Virus record (IMG/VR): IMGVR_UViG_3300042477_000554 | Span: 1 to 38,466 of that record | Direction: 5' to 3' (one strand) | DNA from: a virus | DNA: 38,466 nt | Shown here: positions 10,409 to 18,508 of the stretch, in pieces | How the letters are laid out: each line of letters begins with the position of its first letter | How positions within the stretch are numbered: position 1 is the first letter of the stretch | The notes under the pieces: model-generated | Seen by the model: only the letters and a program-made list of their open reading frames with translations | Database searches by the model: none | Told to the model about the DNA's origin: nothing | Program-made: the position numbers and the translations under genes

Positions 10409-11307
10409 GCAAAGGAATGCTAAATAACCCAGCTGGGCCGCGTAATAATTTCGGTTACCAGATAAGCGCTCTACAATTATTGGGAGCGATTTCTGCATCT
10501 GTAGCACCTCCTGGAGGTCTAGCTACTGAAGCTACAGCTTTGAATATCCTTTCTGCCATTCAAAGTGGTCAGGAGTTTGAGCAAAACATTGTAGTAGATC
10601 TTGGTGGTGCAGGCTGCCCTAACAACTGCCCTACCTACTTGATGGTGCGTATCTGGAATACAGTTACACACACGTTCGATCCTCCGATTTACTACGACGC
10701 CTCTGGTGCAGTAGTTGTACCAGTGGGACCGGTGGAGCTTGTTAATCCTCAGTTTGTGCTGAATAATATCTTGGCACAAGTTACAGCGATTAATGCAGAT
10801 CTTGATGTGGCACTGAGCACGCGTGCAAGTGAGTTGACCCTTCTTGCAACTAACGCATTGCTGACTACTTTAAACAGTACTGTAGCTACCGAAGCTACCT
10901 TGCAACTGGTTCTTGGATCTATCACTGCAGGTAATGCTGCACAAGCAACTGCTGCAAATCAGGCCGCACAGAATATCATTCTTACAGCAATATCTTCTGC
11001 TTTGGATGTTGCTCTTTCTACGAGAGCCTCTGAAGCTACTCTTGCTGCTTTCAGTAACAAGTACACGAATGTTTCTCGAGTACCTTCTGTGGTAAACATT
11101 GGAACTAACGTTGCAGGTAATACTGTAGCAGGTGTACAATCTGTAAGCTTGCGTTTCATCGGAACTAACGGTACACTTAATGGTGTGAACATGCCAAACG
11201 GATCGATCGTTTCTTTCAGTTCAAAAGCCGGAGATACTGTAGGGGCAATACCATACAATTCTCCAACATCTGCAGGCGGTCGTTTAATCATAACTTATTT
11301 GACATAA
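10405..11307 (+). CDS. tail fibre with coiled-coil repeats
   Basis: A 300-residue protein. Residues 30-60 carry ATEATALNILSAIQ. The middle (about 125-225) is a run of short heptad-like units including DVALSTRASELTLLATN and DVALSTRASEATLAAFSN, the recurring STRASE-x-TL repeat of trimeric phage fibres. The C-terminal 75 residues are Gly/Asn/Ser-rich beta and likely form the tip (SFSSKAGDTVGAIPY). Overlaps its upstream neighbour as ATGA. Probably a trimeric host-recognition fibre. Confidence 0.75.
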   Translation: MSKGMLNNPAGPRNNFGYQISALQLLGAISASVAPPGGLATEATALNILSAIQSGQEFEQNIVVDLGGAGCPNNCPTYLMVRIWNTVTHTFDPPIYYDASGAVVVPVGPVELVNPQFVLNNILAQVTAINADLDVALSTRASELTLLATNALLTTLNSTVATEATLQLVLGSITAGNAAQATAANQAAQNIILTAISSALDVALSTRASEATLAAFSNKYTNVSRVPSVVNIGTNVAGNTVAGVQSVSLRFIGTNGTLNGVNMPNGSIVSFSSKAGDTVGAIPYNSPTSAGGRLIITYLT

Positions 11308-11308
11308 C

Positions 11309-11917
11309 ATGGGAGCAGAACAAGGAATAGCTTTAACCGGTGAGCAAATAGATGCTCTTTATGCTGCCAATAATCCTGGCGCTAGCAATCCTTTTGCTAC
11401 CCTAGCTGATATCGTTGCAAGTAGCAACAATCTTAAATCTGAGTATCTTTTTCCTGTTGGGGCTTCGTACGCTAAAAATGGTGTACAAGCTATGTCTGAC
11501 TTTGTAAACATACCTTTTCCTGTAAATCCTGGAGTGGTAGATGGTCGTTCAAGAAAGATCCAGATTATTACTACCTATGACAAGCTTAACAATGGTAACT
11601 CTACTATAAACTTCAGAGTTCTTTGTGGAGGTCTTGTTTTAGGGTTTATTCCTTTCACTACTGGTGTAGGAATAATTTCTGGGCGCTTTCTCATATTTGA
11701 GCTTGATATGACCTTTAGTGCTGCAAATACTCAAAGAGCTCTTTGTCGTTTGTATAACCAAAATGCTACAGCAGAGACTAATCGTCAAACTATTCTAGGC
11801 AATGGAGTCTGGGATAAGACGATTGCCAATAATATACAGTTTCAATGGGAGACCATAACTGGAGCTGGAATTAATCATCAGTTATCTGTACATCAAGTAA
11901 CAAGTATATTGATATGA
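11309..11917 (+). CDS. receptor-binding tip-like protein
   Basis: A 202-residue protein. The N-terminal 35 residues (LTGEQIDALYAANNPGASNP) match a short anchoring segment common in phage fibres. The rest is a beta-sandwich-like domain with alternating hydrophobics (KIQIITTYDKLN, INFRVLCGGLVLG, QFQWETITGAG), as in jelly-roll tips of receptor-binding proteins. Lies 1 bp after the coiled-coil fibre gene, consistent with a joint appendage. The fold is inferred from pattern only. Confidence 0.6.
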   Translation: MGAEQGIALTGEQIDALYAANNPGASNPFATLADIVASSNNLKSEYLFPVGASYAKNGVQAMSDFVNIPFPVNPGVVDGRSRKIQIITTYDKLNNGNSTINFRVLCGGLVLGFIPFTTGVGIISGRFLIFELDMTFSAANTQRALCRLYNQNATAETNRQTILGNGVWDKTIANNIQFQWETITGAGINHQLSVHQVTSILI

Positions 11918-12267
11918 CACTACAAGAGCTAAAAGAAATACGCTATAACGAGATCGATGAAACATCTCGAACAATCATCGATCAAGGATTTGTCTTTGAC
12001 AGTAAGACATTTTCTATGTCATTGACTGCGCAAATCAACTGGAGTAATATACTCCTTATTCCGGATGACGTTTTCCCAGTGCCGATTTCAACGAAAGATC
12101 AAAGCATTTACTACTTGAGCCTTGCTAATCGTCAAGCTTTTTATTTGACAGCAATGAATGCCAAGACTACCCCGCTCTTTTCAGGAAGCGCTCTTAAAGA
12201 GCAAATCCGATTGTGTCAAGATGAAGCATGTGTGAATGCTGTAGTAGATAACAGATACCAACTATAA
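11914..12267 (+). CDS. tail-fibre-associated protein, DUF4376-like
   Basis: A 117-residue protein starting MTLQELKEIRYNEIDETSRT. Features such as IIDQGFVFDSKTFSMSLTAQINW, split as IIDQGFVFDSKTF then SMSLTAQINW, resemble the small DUF4376-type proteins found beside tail-fibre genes. These are suspected fibre assembly factors or short virion proteins. ATGA overlap with the preceding tip-like gene. The assignment rests on pattern and position. Confidence 0.55.
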   Translation: MTLQELKEIRYNEIDETSRTIIDQGFVFDSKTFSMSLTAQINWSNILLIPDDVFPVPISTKDQSIYYLSLANRQAFYLTAMNAKTTPLFSGSALKEQIRLCQDEACVNAVVDNRYQL

Positions 12268-12288
12268 CAAGAGCGTTAATTAGTATGT

Positions 12289-12720
12289 ATGAATGCAGCG
12301 GATCTAACATTCGGGATCAAAGATGTAGTGGGAATTGTCCTAGCCGTATTGGCAGTAGTCGGATTTCTCTATGCTTTAAAGCGCACTGCAGAGAAAGCCA
12401 ACGAGCAAACATCTGCTGTGAAGAAAGAACTTGATGACTACAAAAAGTCTGTTGAGGAGAAATTCCTGCACGCCAAGAATAGTAAAAAAGCCAATATACA
12501 GATGATCATGGATACCATCAAGACCAATAAAGAAGAAGTCGAGAAGAAGGAGAACCAGATCTATGCCCGGATGAATGAAGTTCGAGAAGAGCAAAAACTT
12601 GCACACGATAAGCTTTCAGACAAAATTGATAGCGTTGTAACAATGCAGCAGACTATGAATACTTCTCTTGCAGAGCTTACCGGTTTCCTTAAAGGTAAAC
12701 GCAATGATGAGCATAGATAA
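12289..12720 (+). CDS. membrane-anchored coiled-coil protein, holin or spanin candidate
   Basis: A 143-residue protein: one membrane helix at about residues 10-30 (VVGIVLAVLAVVGFLYAL), then a long charged coiled coil (about 32-130). N-terminal anchor plus periplasm-sized coiled coil is the plan of an inner-membrane spanin; holin-like proteins of Bacteroidota phages can look the same. It is followed by a cysteine-peptidase-like gene overlapping by 14 bp, which fits a lysis cassette. The exact role is uncertain. Confidence 0.6.
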   Translation: MNAADLTFGIKDVVGIVLAVLAVVGFLYALKRTAEKANEQTSAVKKELDDYKKSVEEKFLHAKNSKKANIQMIMDTIKTNKEEVEKKENQIYARMNEVREEQKLAHDKLSDKIDSVVTMQQTMNTSLAELTGFLKGKRNDEHR

Positions 12721-13294
12721 CGCAATGTACATTGAAGATCTGGATGTTCTTCATGTACACTCTCCTTTCAACTGGAAAAAGCCGCAAAGATATTTAGCAG
12801 CTGCTATCCGGTTTATGCAAAAGCTTCGTTATGGACCAGAAGCTGCATACTATTCCCACACAGCTATTGCTGTTTGGCACGGATCAGAGCTTTATGTTTA
12901 CGAAGCAGATCCGGAAATAAAGAAGACCAAGTTCGAAGACTGGGTCATGGATAAAGAACTTTGCATCACTTGCATTCCTGGTAAGTTCTATGTTAATCAT
13001 GGAACACAGAGTAAAGAAGAGCTGAAGACTATAATCAAGTCGAAGCTCGGTCTGAGATATGACTACTTTTCTTTGGTATTCTACCAGATTTTGCTTATAT
13101 TATCAGGTAAGTGGTACGGAACTAAGAACAGTAACTCGTTCTATTGCTCAGAGTTTACCAGCTGGATTATGTACGTAGGTACAGGCCTCTTGGAAAACTG
13201 GTACAGCATGAGTCCAGCAAGATCATACCGGTTTTACCGAGATATGAGTTGGATCTGCTACAAAGGTAAAGGTTCCGATCTACTTGAAAAGTAA
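12707..13294 (+). CDS. permuted NlpC/P60 (YiiX-like) cysteine hydrolase
   Basis: A 195-residue protein. Key residues are H51 in YYSHTAIAVW, E66 in YVYEAD, and C147 in FYCSEFTSW, the His-Glu-Cys order of circularly permuted papain-like (YiiX/YebB) enzymes. Members cut peptide or amide bonds in cell walls or act on lipids. In a phage late operon beside a membrane-anchored coiled-coil gene, endolysin or wall-processing activity is the best guess. I chose the ATG at 12707 (or 12704); a start at 12725, just after the upstream stop, is possible. Confidence 0.7.
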   Translation: MSIDNAMYIEDLDVLHVHSPFNWKKPQRYLAAAIRFMQKLRYGPEAAYYSHTAIAVWHGSELYVYEADPEIKKTKFEDWVMDKELCITCIPGKFYVNHGTQSKEELKTIIKSKLGLRYDYFSLVFYQILLILSGKWYGTKNSNSFYCSEFTSWIMYVGTGLLENWYSMSPARSYRFYRDMSWICYKGKGSDLLEK

Positions 13295-13304
13295 ACAACA
13301 AATC

Positions 13305-13958
13305 ATGGCAGCACAAGACAAATTGATCCCTACAGCGCTTCTTTTGGCTAACAACCTTAAGGGAACACGCTATTCTACAGGAGGGACCTATAAGCTTCCC
13401 GCAAAGAAAGCCAGCAAGTATCAGAATCCGTATACGGATGCTGTAGAATTCTTCGCTGATGTTTATCAGAGAGAGCTTTTGATTGCTAATCAGCTAGAGG
13501 GAACAACTCCTCCGGCCAGTGAAGTATTCTCTAAACAGTACACGCCTAATCAGAACAATCGTTCTCTTACACTAGGCATGGTAGTTGCTTTCAGTGAAGC
13601 TGAATGGGAAGAGCTGCAGATTGCCATTTCTCGCTCCTTCAATATCGTTTACCCATTTGACCAAGTTGGTCCATGGAGTAAGCCTGAAATTAATGGTTAC
13701 AAAGCTTTGATGGGAACATTCTGGGACGATTCAACAGAGCTTAAAGCTGCCGATGGAACCACTCTGGATACAGGTTTAACTCCTGGAGCAGAATGGGCCG
13801 AAGCATGGAATACTCTTCGAGTTCCTTATGACAAGGCTCAGGGCATAAATACACCTTTCATAGCACCAATTCTTCGTCCTGCCACAGGACAGCATTATTA
13901 CTACCGATTCACAGGCCCTCGTCGCTGGTTCGGTTTTGTAGGCTATAACCTTCAATAA
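13305..13958 (+). CDS. unknown structural-region protein
   Basis: A 217-residue protein starting MAAQDKLIPTALLLANNLKG, closing the tail-spike/lysis operon. It is mixed alpha/beta and rich in Trp and Tyr near the end (YYYRFTGPRRWFGFVGY), often a sign of a virion or carbohydrate-contacting protein. The ATG at 13305 is chosen because AAACAACAAATC, the typical leader here, precedes it. A strong terminator follows at 13987. No family was recognised. Confidence 0.65.
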   Translation: MAAQDKLIPTALLLANNLKGTRYSTGGTYKLPAKKASKYQNPYTDAVEFFADVYQRELLIANQLEGTTPPASEVFSKQYTPNQNNRSLTLGMVVAFSEAEWEELQIAISRSFNIVYPFDQVGPWSKPEINGYKALMGTFWDDSTELKAADGTTLDTGLTPGAEWAEAWNTLRVPYDKAQGINTPFIAPILRPATGQHYYYRFTGPRRWFGFVGYNLQ

Positions 13959-13986
13959 GAGCTCTTTGCCTCCTCAATATCCCTAG

Positions 13987-14016
13987 GGGATCGGATCATC
14001 CGGTCCCTTTTTTTTT
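13987..14016 (+). terminator. strong intrinsic terminator of the tail-spike operon
   Basis: GGGATCGGA (13987-13995) / TCCGGTCCC (13999-14007), a 3-nt loop, then nine T. Confidence 0.92.
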
Positions 14017-14036
14017 CTCCTGTCGGTAAGTAAATG

Positions 14037-14066
14037 GTGCAAGTTTAAACTTTTATGCGTACATTC
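14037..14066 (+). promoter_or_regulatory. late promoter, copy 2 (divergent form)
   Basis: TATGCG then TACATTC at 14060-14066, placed as in the other late promoters but with weaker -33 (GTG) and altered -7. It lies between the terminator and the gene at 14094. Confidence 0.45.
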
Positions 14067-14093
14067 GCGTTAGTTTAACCAACATAATCAGTC

Positions 14094-14390
14094 ATGTCAG
14101 AAACCAACCAACAAGACAGAGAACCTACGGAAGCTGAGTTGAAGGCTTACCGGGAGAAAATGATTCAGTACTACAAAGAGCAGATTCCTTTGCTCAAGTC
14201 TCAGAAAGAATATGAGACTCTCCTTGCTGATATCGAAGAAGCACGAGCTAAGCGTGTCACCATGACAATGCGTATTGCTCAAATCATGGCCGGTCCGCCT
14301 CAACCTAAGGAAGAGGAAAGACCTAATCCGCCAGACCCAGCTTCGGAAGAAGAACGTCCTACTCGTCAACTTAGAAAGGAGGAAGCATGA
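14094..14390 (+). CDS. small coiled-coil protein
   Basis: A 98-residue acidic/basic protein. It has a helical core (EAELKAYREKMIQYYKEQIP through ARAKRVTMTMRIAQIM) and a Pro/Glu-rich disordered tail (PPDPASEEERPTRQL). First gene of the head-prelude operon; its end overlaps the next start as ATGA. Leader TTTAACCAACATAATCAGTC. Could be a virion or assembly accessory; no family was recognised. Confidence 0.65.
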   Translation: MSETNQQDREPTEAELKAYREKMIQYYKEQIPLLKSQKEYETLLADIEEARAKRVTMTMRIAQIMAGPPQPKEEERPNPPDPASEEERPTRQLRKEEA

Positions 14391-14989
14391 AAAAGGAAGA
14401 TTTCACCTATGCTAAAGTAAAAGCCTCTGTAGAGAAAGCGGGCTTTAAGTTCTTCACCGGGAACATGAACGTTAACATGATCGGTGTACGTTCTAAGAAT
14501 CGCAAAGTTGACAACTGGGATGACTTCTTTATTCTATGTTGGCAAGAGAACGGTAAGAACATGATCTGGGTAAATGATCAGTTTACTACGGATCCTGGTA
14601 TTTACTACATGCAGCAGAAGCTTCTTAATCCAGCCGGTTGTGGTATTCTTGCCCGCGGACAATATCGTGGAGTATGGAAGATCGGAAAGCACGGTGCAGC
14701 CCAATACGAAGCCTTCGTTCAAACTGGTAACAAAGTCAAGCTTTACCGCGACCGCAACAAGGACAACATAATGGACTTTGATCCTAAGTCTATCATGGAA
14801 GGTTTCTTTGGAGTGAACCAGCACCATGGATACGATTCTGTGAATGTGAAGAACAATAGTGCTGCGTGTCAAGTACACCGATACAAAAAGGATCTGGCTT
14901 ATGTCCTATCCATAGCCAAAAAGAATACAGCAGCAGGAAATGGTGACAGCTTCACCTACACTCTGCTTGAAGAAGGAGTAGATTTTTAA
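14387..14989 (+). CDS. L,D-transpeptidase-like (YkuD-type) protein, possible lytic or wall enzyme
   Basis: A 200-residue protein. The segment with H146/H147 followed 14 residues later by SAACQ (158-162, C161) resembles the YkuD catalytic pattern His then Ser-x-Gly-Cys, here with Ala in place of Gly. Residues 65-101 (FTTDPGIYYMQQKLLNPAGC, ILARGQYRGVWKIGKH) and YRDRNKDNIMDFD (120-132, a possible calcium loop) match a phage family I recall but cannot name. Probably acts on peptidoglycan cross-links at entry or lysis. The Gly-to-Ala change makes activity uncertain. Confidence 0.55.
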   Translation: MKKEDFTYAKVKASVEKAGFKFFTGNMNVNMIGVRSKNRKVDNWDDFFILCWQENGKNMIWVNDQFTTDPGIYYMQQKLLNPAGCGILARGQYRGVWKIGKHGAAQYEAFVQTGNKVKLYRDRNKDNIMDFDPKSIMEGFFGVNQHHGYDSVNVKNNSAACQVHRYKKDLAYVLSIAKKNTAAGNGDSFTYTLLEEGVDF

Positions 14990-15000
14990 ACCAACAAACC

Positions 15001-15372
15001 ATGGCAAAGGTTAACCTCGTAGAAAAGCGGGCTAGGCTTTCTCTATGGGACATAGTTAAGTTCCAGCTGATCACTCATTGCTACCTAACAAAGGCGGCAT
15101 TGAGCGAATCACAGCTGGACTGTTTGACACTACTCGCTGTAAAAGGTGAGTATGACCTGACAGAGTTCTGTACTTTGGCTAGTACTGAAGGTATCTTCAA
15201 GACTACTCAGACTGTACGAAACTGTCTGGTGAAAATGGAGAATGAAGGGTTCATCGTCAAGGAAGGGAAGAACAAGAAGAGAATAATGGTTCATCCTGAT
15301 TTGAAGATTCAAGCTACTGGAAACGTACTTTTAGACTGTAAGTTTGTGCATGTTGAACCCCAAGAAGCCTAA
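15001..15372 (+). CDS. winged-helix DNA-binding protein
   Basis: A 123-residue protein. Helices at about 16-50 (LWDIVKFQLITHCYLTKAAL, then SQLDCLTLLAVKG) lead into a helix-turn-helix (TTQTVRNCLVKMENEGFIVK) and a beta wing (KNKKRIMVHPDL), a MarR-like arrangement. Likely controls late transcription or binds DNA ends. Leader AAACCAACAAACC just before the ATG. Its end overlaps the HU/IHF-like gene. Confidence 0.6.
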   Translation: MAKVNLVEKRARLSLWDIVKFQLITHCYLTKAALSESQLDCLTLLAVKGEYDLTEFCTLASTEGIFKTTQTVRNCLVKMENEGFIVKEGKNKKRIMVHPDLKIQATGNVLLDCKFVHVEPQEA

Positions 15373-15763
15373 AGAGTGTGTCAAGCAAACGGCAGAAGCC
15401 TTAGGTGCAGATGAGAATCTTGTACAAGATATCGTCGACTTCTATTGGAAAGAAGTTCGTAAAGCTCTAAGTGATCTGCGTGGCCCAAGAGTAGAAGTAG
15501 CAAACTTTGGGACTTTCCGGATAAAAAGCTGGAAGCTCCAAGAAGCAAAAGATGATTATCAGAAAGTGCTTACTAAGCATAATCCTGAAAAGATGACATT
15601 TCAAAGACATGCTGTGAGAGCAGAGGTCGAACAACGAATGGAGCAAATATCAAAGATGCAAAAAATGGTTGAAGATGATCGATGTCGCAAGCAGCAGATA
15701 AAAGAAAAACGCAATGCTGAAGAATCTAGGAGAAATACTCAAACACCGGAAGCAGATTCTTGA
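15350..15763 (+). CDS. HU/IHF-like DNA-bending protein
   Basis: A 137-residue protein. The N-terminal 70 residues show the HU/IHF plan: a helix-turn-helix dimer core (CVKQTAEALGADENLVQDIV, DFYWKEVRKALSDL), then VEVANFGTFRIKSWK where the family has the xxxGFGxFxxxxR beta turn. The C-terminal third is a charged coiled coil instead of a normal tail. DNA compaction or help in packaging is the usual role; crAss-like phages carry comparable genes near the head module. The start is the ATG at 15350, overlapping the upstream gene. Confidence 0.7.
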   Translation: MLNPKKPKECVKQTAEALGADENLVQDIVDFYWKEVRKALSDLRGPRVEVANFGTFRIKSWKLQEAKDDYQKVLTKHNPEKMTFQRHAVRAEVEQRMEQISKMQKMVEDDRCRKQQIKEKRNAEESRRNTQTPEADS

Positions 15764-16049
15764 GGGAGTGAGCAACTCTATGTTCAAGAAAGATCATGTG
15801 GAAAAGATCGCCAAGGAGCGACTTGAAATATGTTCCAAGTGCCCTCTTATCGACAATGAGGGAAGCAAATGTATGGTGCCAGGAACACAACCTTGTTGTT
15901 CCGCCTGCGGATGCAAACTCGCGTTTAAAACGCGATCTCTATCTTCAGAATGTGCTCATCCAGATGGACCTAAGTGGCCAGCTATTTTGGAGCAAGATGA
16001 AGAAGATAAACTGTACAAGGAGATAGATTACAAACCTGATGGAGAATGA
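15714..16049 (+). CDS. Cys-rich zinc-binding protein, DUF6171-like
   Basis: A 111-residue protein with many cysteines: CSKCP near 40-44, then QPCCSACGC near 59-67, then a Cys-x-x-PDGPKW motif (CAHPDGPKW) near 80-88. This spacing recalls the small zinc proteins annotated DUF6171 in phages. A start at 15780 (MFKKDHVEKI) just after the upstream stop is a good alternative to the ATG at 15714. Ends with an ATGA overlap. Probably structural zinc and nucleic-acid or protein binding. Confidence 0.6.
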   Translation: MLKNLGEILKHRKQILEGVSNSMFKKDHVEKIAKERLEICSKCPLIDNEGSKCMVPGTQPCCSACGCKLAFKTRSLSSECAHPDGPKWPAILEQDEEDKLYKEIDYKPDGE

Positions 16050-16288
16050 ATGGATGGTCTACATACATGTTAGCTACTCACGGTGTTTTTGTAAAAGATC
16101 CAACCAGGACAATCTCCATAGTGATGCCTGAGCCATCTAGAGCTGATATCACCTTAGAAGCTCTCGAAAAGCTTGTTAGTAAAAATCGTATAACAAGTAT
16201 AGAACATCAAGATCTGTTGAAGATGATAAAGTCTCCTGATGAAGAAAACTTGACCATAGCAGAAATTATAATAGAGACCAAGATATGA
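16046..16288 (+). CDS. unknown small protein
   Basis: An 80-residue protein starting MNGWSTYMLATHGVFVKDPT. A beta-rich first half (RTISIVMPEPSRADITLEAL) and helical second half (EHQDLLKMIKSPDEENLTIA). ATGA overlaps at both ends show it is part of the same translated chain. No family was recognised. Confidence 0.55.
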   Translation: MNGWSTYMLATHGVFVKDPTRTISIVMPEPSRADITLEALEKLVSKNRITSIEHQDLLKMIKSPDEENLTIAEIIIETKI

Positions 16289-16503
16289 GCTTTCAGAAAT
16301 GTCCAGTATGCAATGGAACAGGCCTAGATCCTAGTCCAGGTACTTTTAATACCTTACCTGTATGTCCTACTTGCAGAGGCGCCAGGATAATCAATGAGCT
16401 GAGCGGTTTACCGCCAGCTTGTTACATGTCAACTCAAAAACCAACTCAAGATGTCAGTAATATTTCAAGCGAAGGATCACAGCTACAAGAGCATAAATCC
16501 TGA
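16285..16503 (+). CDS. DnaJ-type zinc-finger protein
   Basis: A 72-residue protein with two zinc knuckles, CPVCNGTG (6-13) and CPTCRGAR (27-34), the CxxCxGxG pattern of the DnaJ cysteine-rich region. The tail is Ser/Gln-rich and overlaps the start of the nuclease gene by 53 bp. Stand-alone DnaJ-like zinc proteins occur in phages, with possible chaperone or adaptor roles. Overlaps the upstream gene by ATGA. Confidence 0.65.
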   Translation: MSFQKCPVCNGTGLDPSPGTFNTLPVCPTCRGARIINELSGLPPACYMSTQKPTQDVSNISSEGSQLQEHKS

Positions 16504-17284
16504 AGAAAACATAGACTGGATGAGTGTTACCTCATTCGTAAGTCTCTTTAAACCTAAGTTTGATGCAGCAGCTCAAGCTGTAAAATCAGCTCGTAATCCT
16601 AAATCTAAGTGGTATAAACTACCTGTTGAAGAGATTGTAGCTGCTTGGGAGTCGGAAGGAAAACGAGCAACCGACTTAGGTACATGGTATCATGATCAAC
16701 GTGAAAAAGACATAAGCTCTCATCTTACCATTCAGAGAGCCGGTGTAGAAATCCCTATCATAAAACCCATCTATAATGGAGAACTCAAGATGGCTCCAGA
16801 ACAGAGACTGGTAGAGGGTATTTATCCAGAGCATTTTGTTTACCTGAAATCTGCAGGTATATGTGGTCAATCCGACCGGGTAGAAGTTGTCAAGTCTACG
16901 GTAGACATTATCGATTACAAGACTAACAAGGAGATAAAACTGAAGAGCTTCAAGAACTTTGAGGGAATATCTCAAAAGATGTTAGGTCCTTGTGCTCACT
17001 TGGATGACTGCAACTATTACCACTATGCCTTACAGCTTAGTGTATACATGTACATTATCATAAAGCATAATCCTCAACTTAAGCCCGGGAAACTTACACT
17101 GCACCACGTTATATTCGAGGAAGAAGGTCTAGACAAATATGGTTATCCTATCGCCAAGAAAGACAATCAGGGTAACCCCATTGTAAAGGAGATCTTCCCG
17201 TACGATGTACCTTATCTTAAATCAGAGGTGATAGCTATGATCAATTGGCTACACGAGAATCGTCCAACACTCAAAACTAAATAA
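16451..17284 (+). CDS. PD-(D/E)XK nuclease (RecB/Cas4-like exonuclease)
   Basis: A 277-residue protein. Core motifs in order: G77-x-x-x-H81 (GTWYH), E123 in VEGIYPEH, D142 in GQSDRVEVV, D155-Y-K157 in IIDYKT, and Q195-x-x-x-Y199 in QLSVYMY. This is the RecB-family exonuclease layout seen in Cas4-like phage nucleases, lacking the Cas4 iron-sulphur cysteines. It acts on DNA ends, possibly in recombination, replication or end processing before packaging. Begins with an FxAxxHxY start typical of the family, so the overlapping start is credible. Confidence 0.8.
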   Translation: MSVIFQAKDHSYKSINPEENIDWMSVTSFVSLFKPKFDAAAQAVKSARNPKSKWYKLPVEEIVAAWESEGKRATDLGTWYHDQREKDISSHLTIQRAGVEIPIIKPIYNGELKMAPEQRLVEGIYPEHFVYLKSAGICGQSDRVEVVKSTVDIIDYKTNKEIKLKSFKNFEGISQKMLGPCAHLDDCNYYHYALQLSVYMYIIIKHNPQLKPGKLTLHHVIFEEEGLDKYGYPIAKKDNQGNPIVKEIFPYDVPYLKSEVIAMINWLHENRPTLKTK

Positions 17285-17286
17285 CC

Positions 17287-17568
17287 ATGGTAAAGAACAA
17301 GTACAATGTTCCGCTAAAGATGTGGAGAAAGTTCAAGGAGCACAAAGCTCTTTACAACGACATAATGGATCAGATGATTCCCAACCAGAGTCTGACCACT
17401 CATCCCAAGACGCCTAAGATTCCGGATGGTCAGTGGACTACTATCTGTCACAACGCTGCAGTTTATGCTATCTGGGCTCTACAGAAACAACCTCTCAAAA
17501 AAGGAGACACTGTTGAGCACTTGAACATGAAAACAGGTAAGACTATAAAACTGAGCAAAGCAAAATGA
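17287..17568 (+). CDS. unknown small basic protein
   Basis: A 93-residue basic protein starting MVKNKYNVPLKMWRKFKEHK. A helical N-terminal half and a short beta end (DTVEHLNMKTGKTIKL). Lies 2 bp after the nuclease gene and overlaps the next as ATGA. No family was recognised. Confidence 0.6.
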   Translation: MVKNKYNVPLKMWRKFKEHKALYNDIMDQMIPNQSLTTHPKTPKIPDGQWTTICHNAAVYAIWALQKQPLKKGDTVEHLNMKTGKTIKLSKAK

Positions 17569-17999
17569 GCAACGACGATTATCAACAACAACAGTTCTTC
17601 AAGATGGATAAAACACACGCGCTAAACTTTCTCATCAAGGAGCTTGCGGATGATAAGCTCATAAAGACGAATGATATCAGAGATGGATATCACTCTTTTG
17701 GTGAACTGTATGATCACCGGATTACTCTCTATGTTGCTTTGTGTAAAATGCTTTGCGATGTAGGAGAAGCATCTCGTGTATGGAAATCTCAGTGGCACTC
17801 GGATGGCACAAGATTCCCGGATTGGTTTATCTTAGGTATCGATGAGGAGCCTGGTAAACAGATCACGTATCATCTTCCTATGAGCTATTGGGATAAGACC
17901 AGCTTTGTAAAGGCTAGAGATCTTGCTCCGTCGTGGGACGGTCATACATCTGAAGAGGTTCTTCAAAGGATTAACGCTTTAGTAGCTCTAAAATCATGA
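17565..17999 (+). CDS. conserved phage protein of unknown function
   Basis: A 144-residue protein with the pattern DGYHSFGELYDHR, VWKSQWHSDGT, WFILGI, GKQITYHLP and WDGHTSEEVLQRI. This combination is common in many tailed phages and is normally called hypothetical. The conserved His, Trp and Asp residues suggest a binding or catalytic site, but no activity is established that I can cite. ATGA overlaps on both sides. Confidence 0.7.
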   Translation: MSNDDYQQQQFFKMDKTHALNFLIKELADDKLIKTNDIRDGYHSFGELYDHRITLYVALCKMLCDVGEASRVWKSQWHSDGTRFPDWFILGIDEEPGKQITYHLPMSYWDKTSFVKARDLAPSWDGHTSEEVLQRINALVALKS

Positions 18000-18508
18000 T
18001 AAGATTATTTGACGTGCAGGATGATAAGCTTGTTCCAACGGAACACTGTTATGCCTTGAGCTTTCTCAAGAACATAATGGATGCTTATCCGGATACTTAC
18101 ATAGAGGTCTACAAGTATTTGTTCTACATGACATGTCCTAATCCGGATGCCAATCCTTTCTTCAATGTTCCTGACGAAGACAAGGAAGATATCATATTGC
18201 AAGAGATAAAGGCTGACTTCTCTACAGAAGATGACTTGATCGTTATTGCTAAGGAGAGATGTCGACAGTTGTATGAGACACCTACTGTTAGAGCTTATAA
18301 CGGTATGGCCAAGATGATGGATCGATTAGCTCGATACATGGAAACTACTCCTATTACTCACGGTCGAGATGGTAACATCAACTCATTGGTCGCCGCCGCC
18401 AAAAATTTCGAGGGTATCAGACTCTCGTTTAAAGGGGTGTACAAAGACCTACAAGAAGAACAAAAGACTCACACAAGAGGTGGTGCCGGTTTAGCATATG
18501 ATCAATAA
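17996..18508 (+). CDS. protein preceding TerL, small-terminase candidate
   Basis: A 170-residue mostly helical protein. The C-terminal half (TVRAYNGMAKMMDRLARYME, then HGRDGNINSLVAAAKNFEGI) matches proteins often found directly before the large terminase in Bacteroidota phages. Position and size fit a small terminase or packaging adaptor, but no DNA-binding fold is obvious. Overlaps TerL by 11 bp and the upstream gene by ATGA. Confidence 0.5.
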   Translation: MIRLFDVQDDKLVPTEHCYALSFLKNIMDAYPDTYIEVYKYLFYMTCPNPDANPFFNVPDEDKEDIILQEIKADFSTEDDLIVIAKERCRQLYETPTVRAYNGMAKMMDRLARYMETTPITHGRDGNINSLVAAAKNFEGIRLSFKGVYKDLQEEQKTHTRGGAGLAYDQ

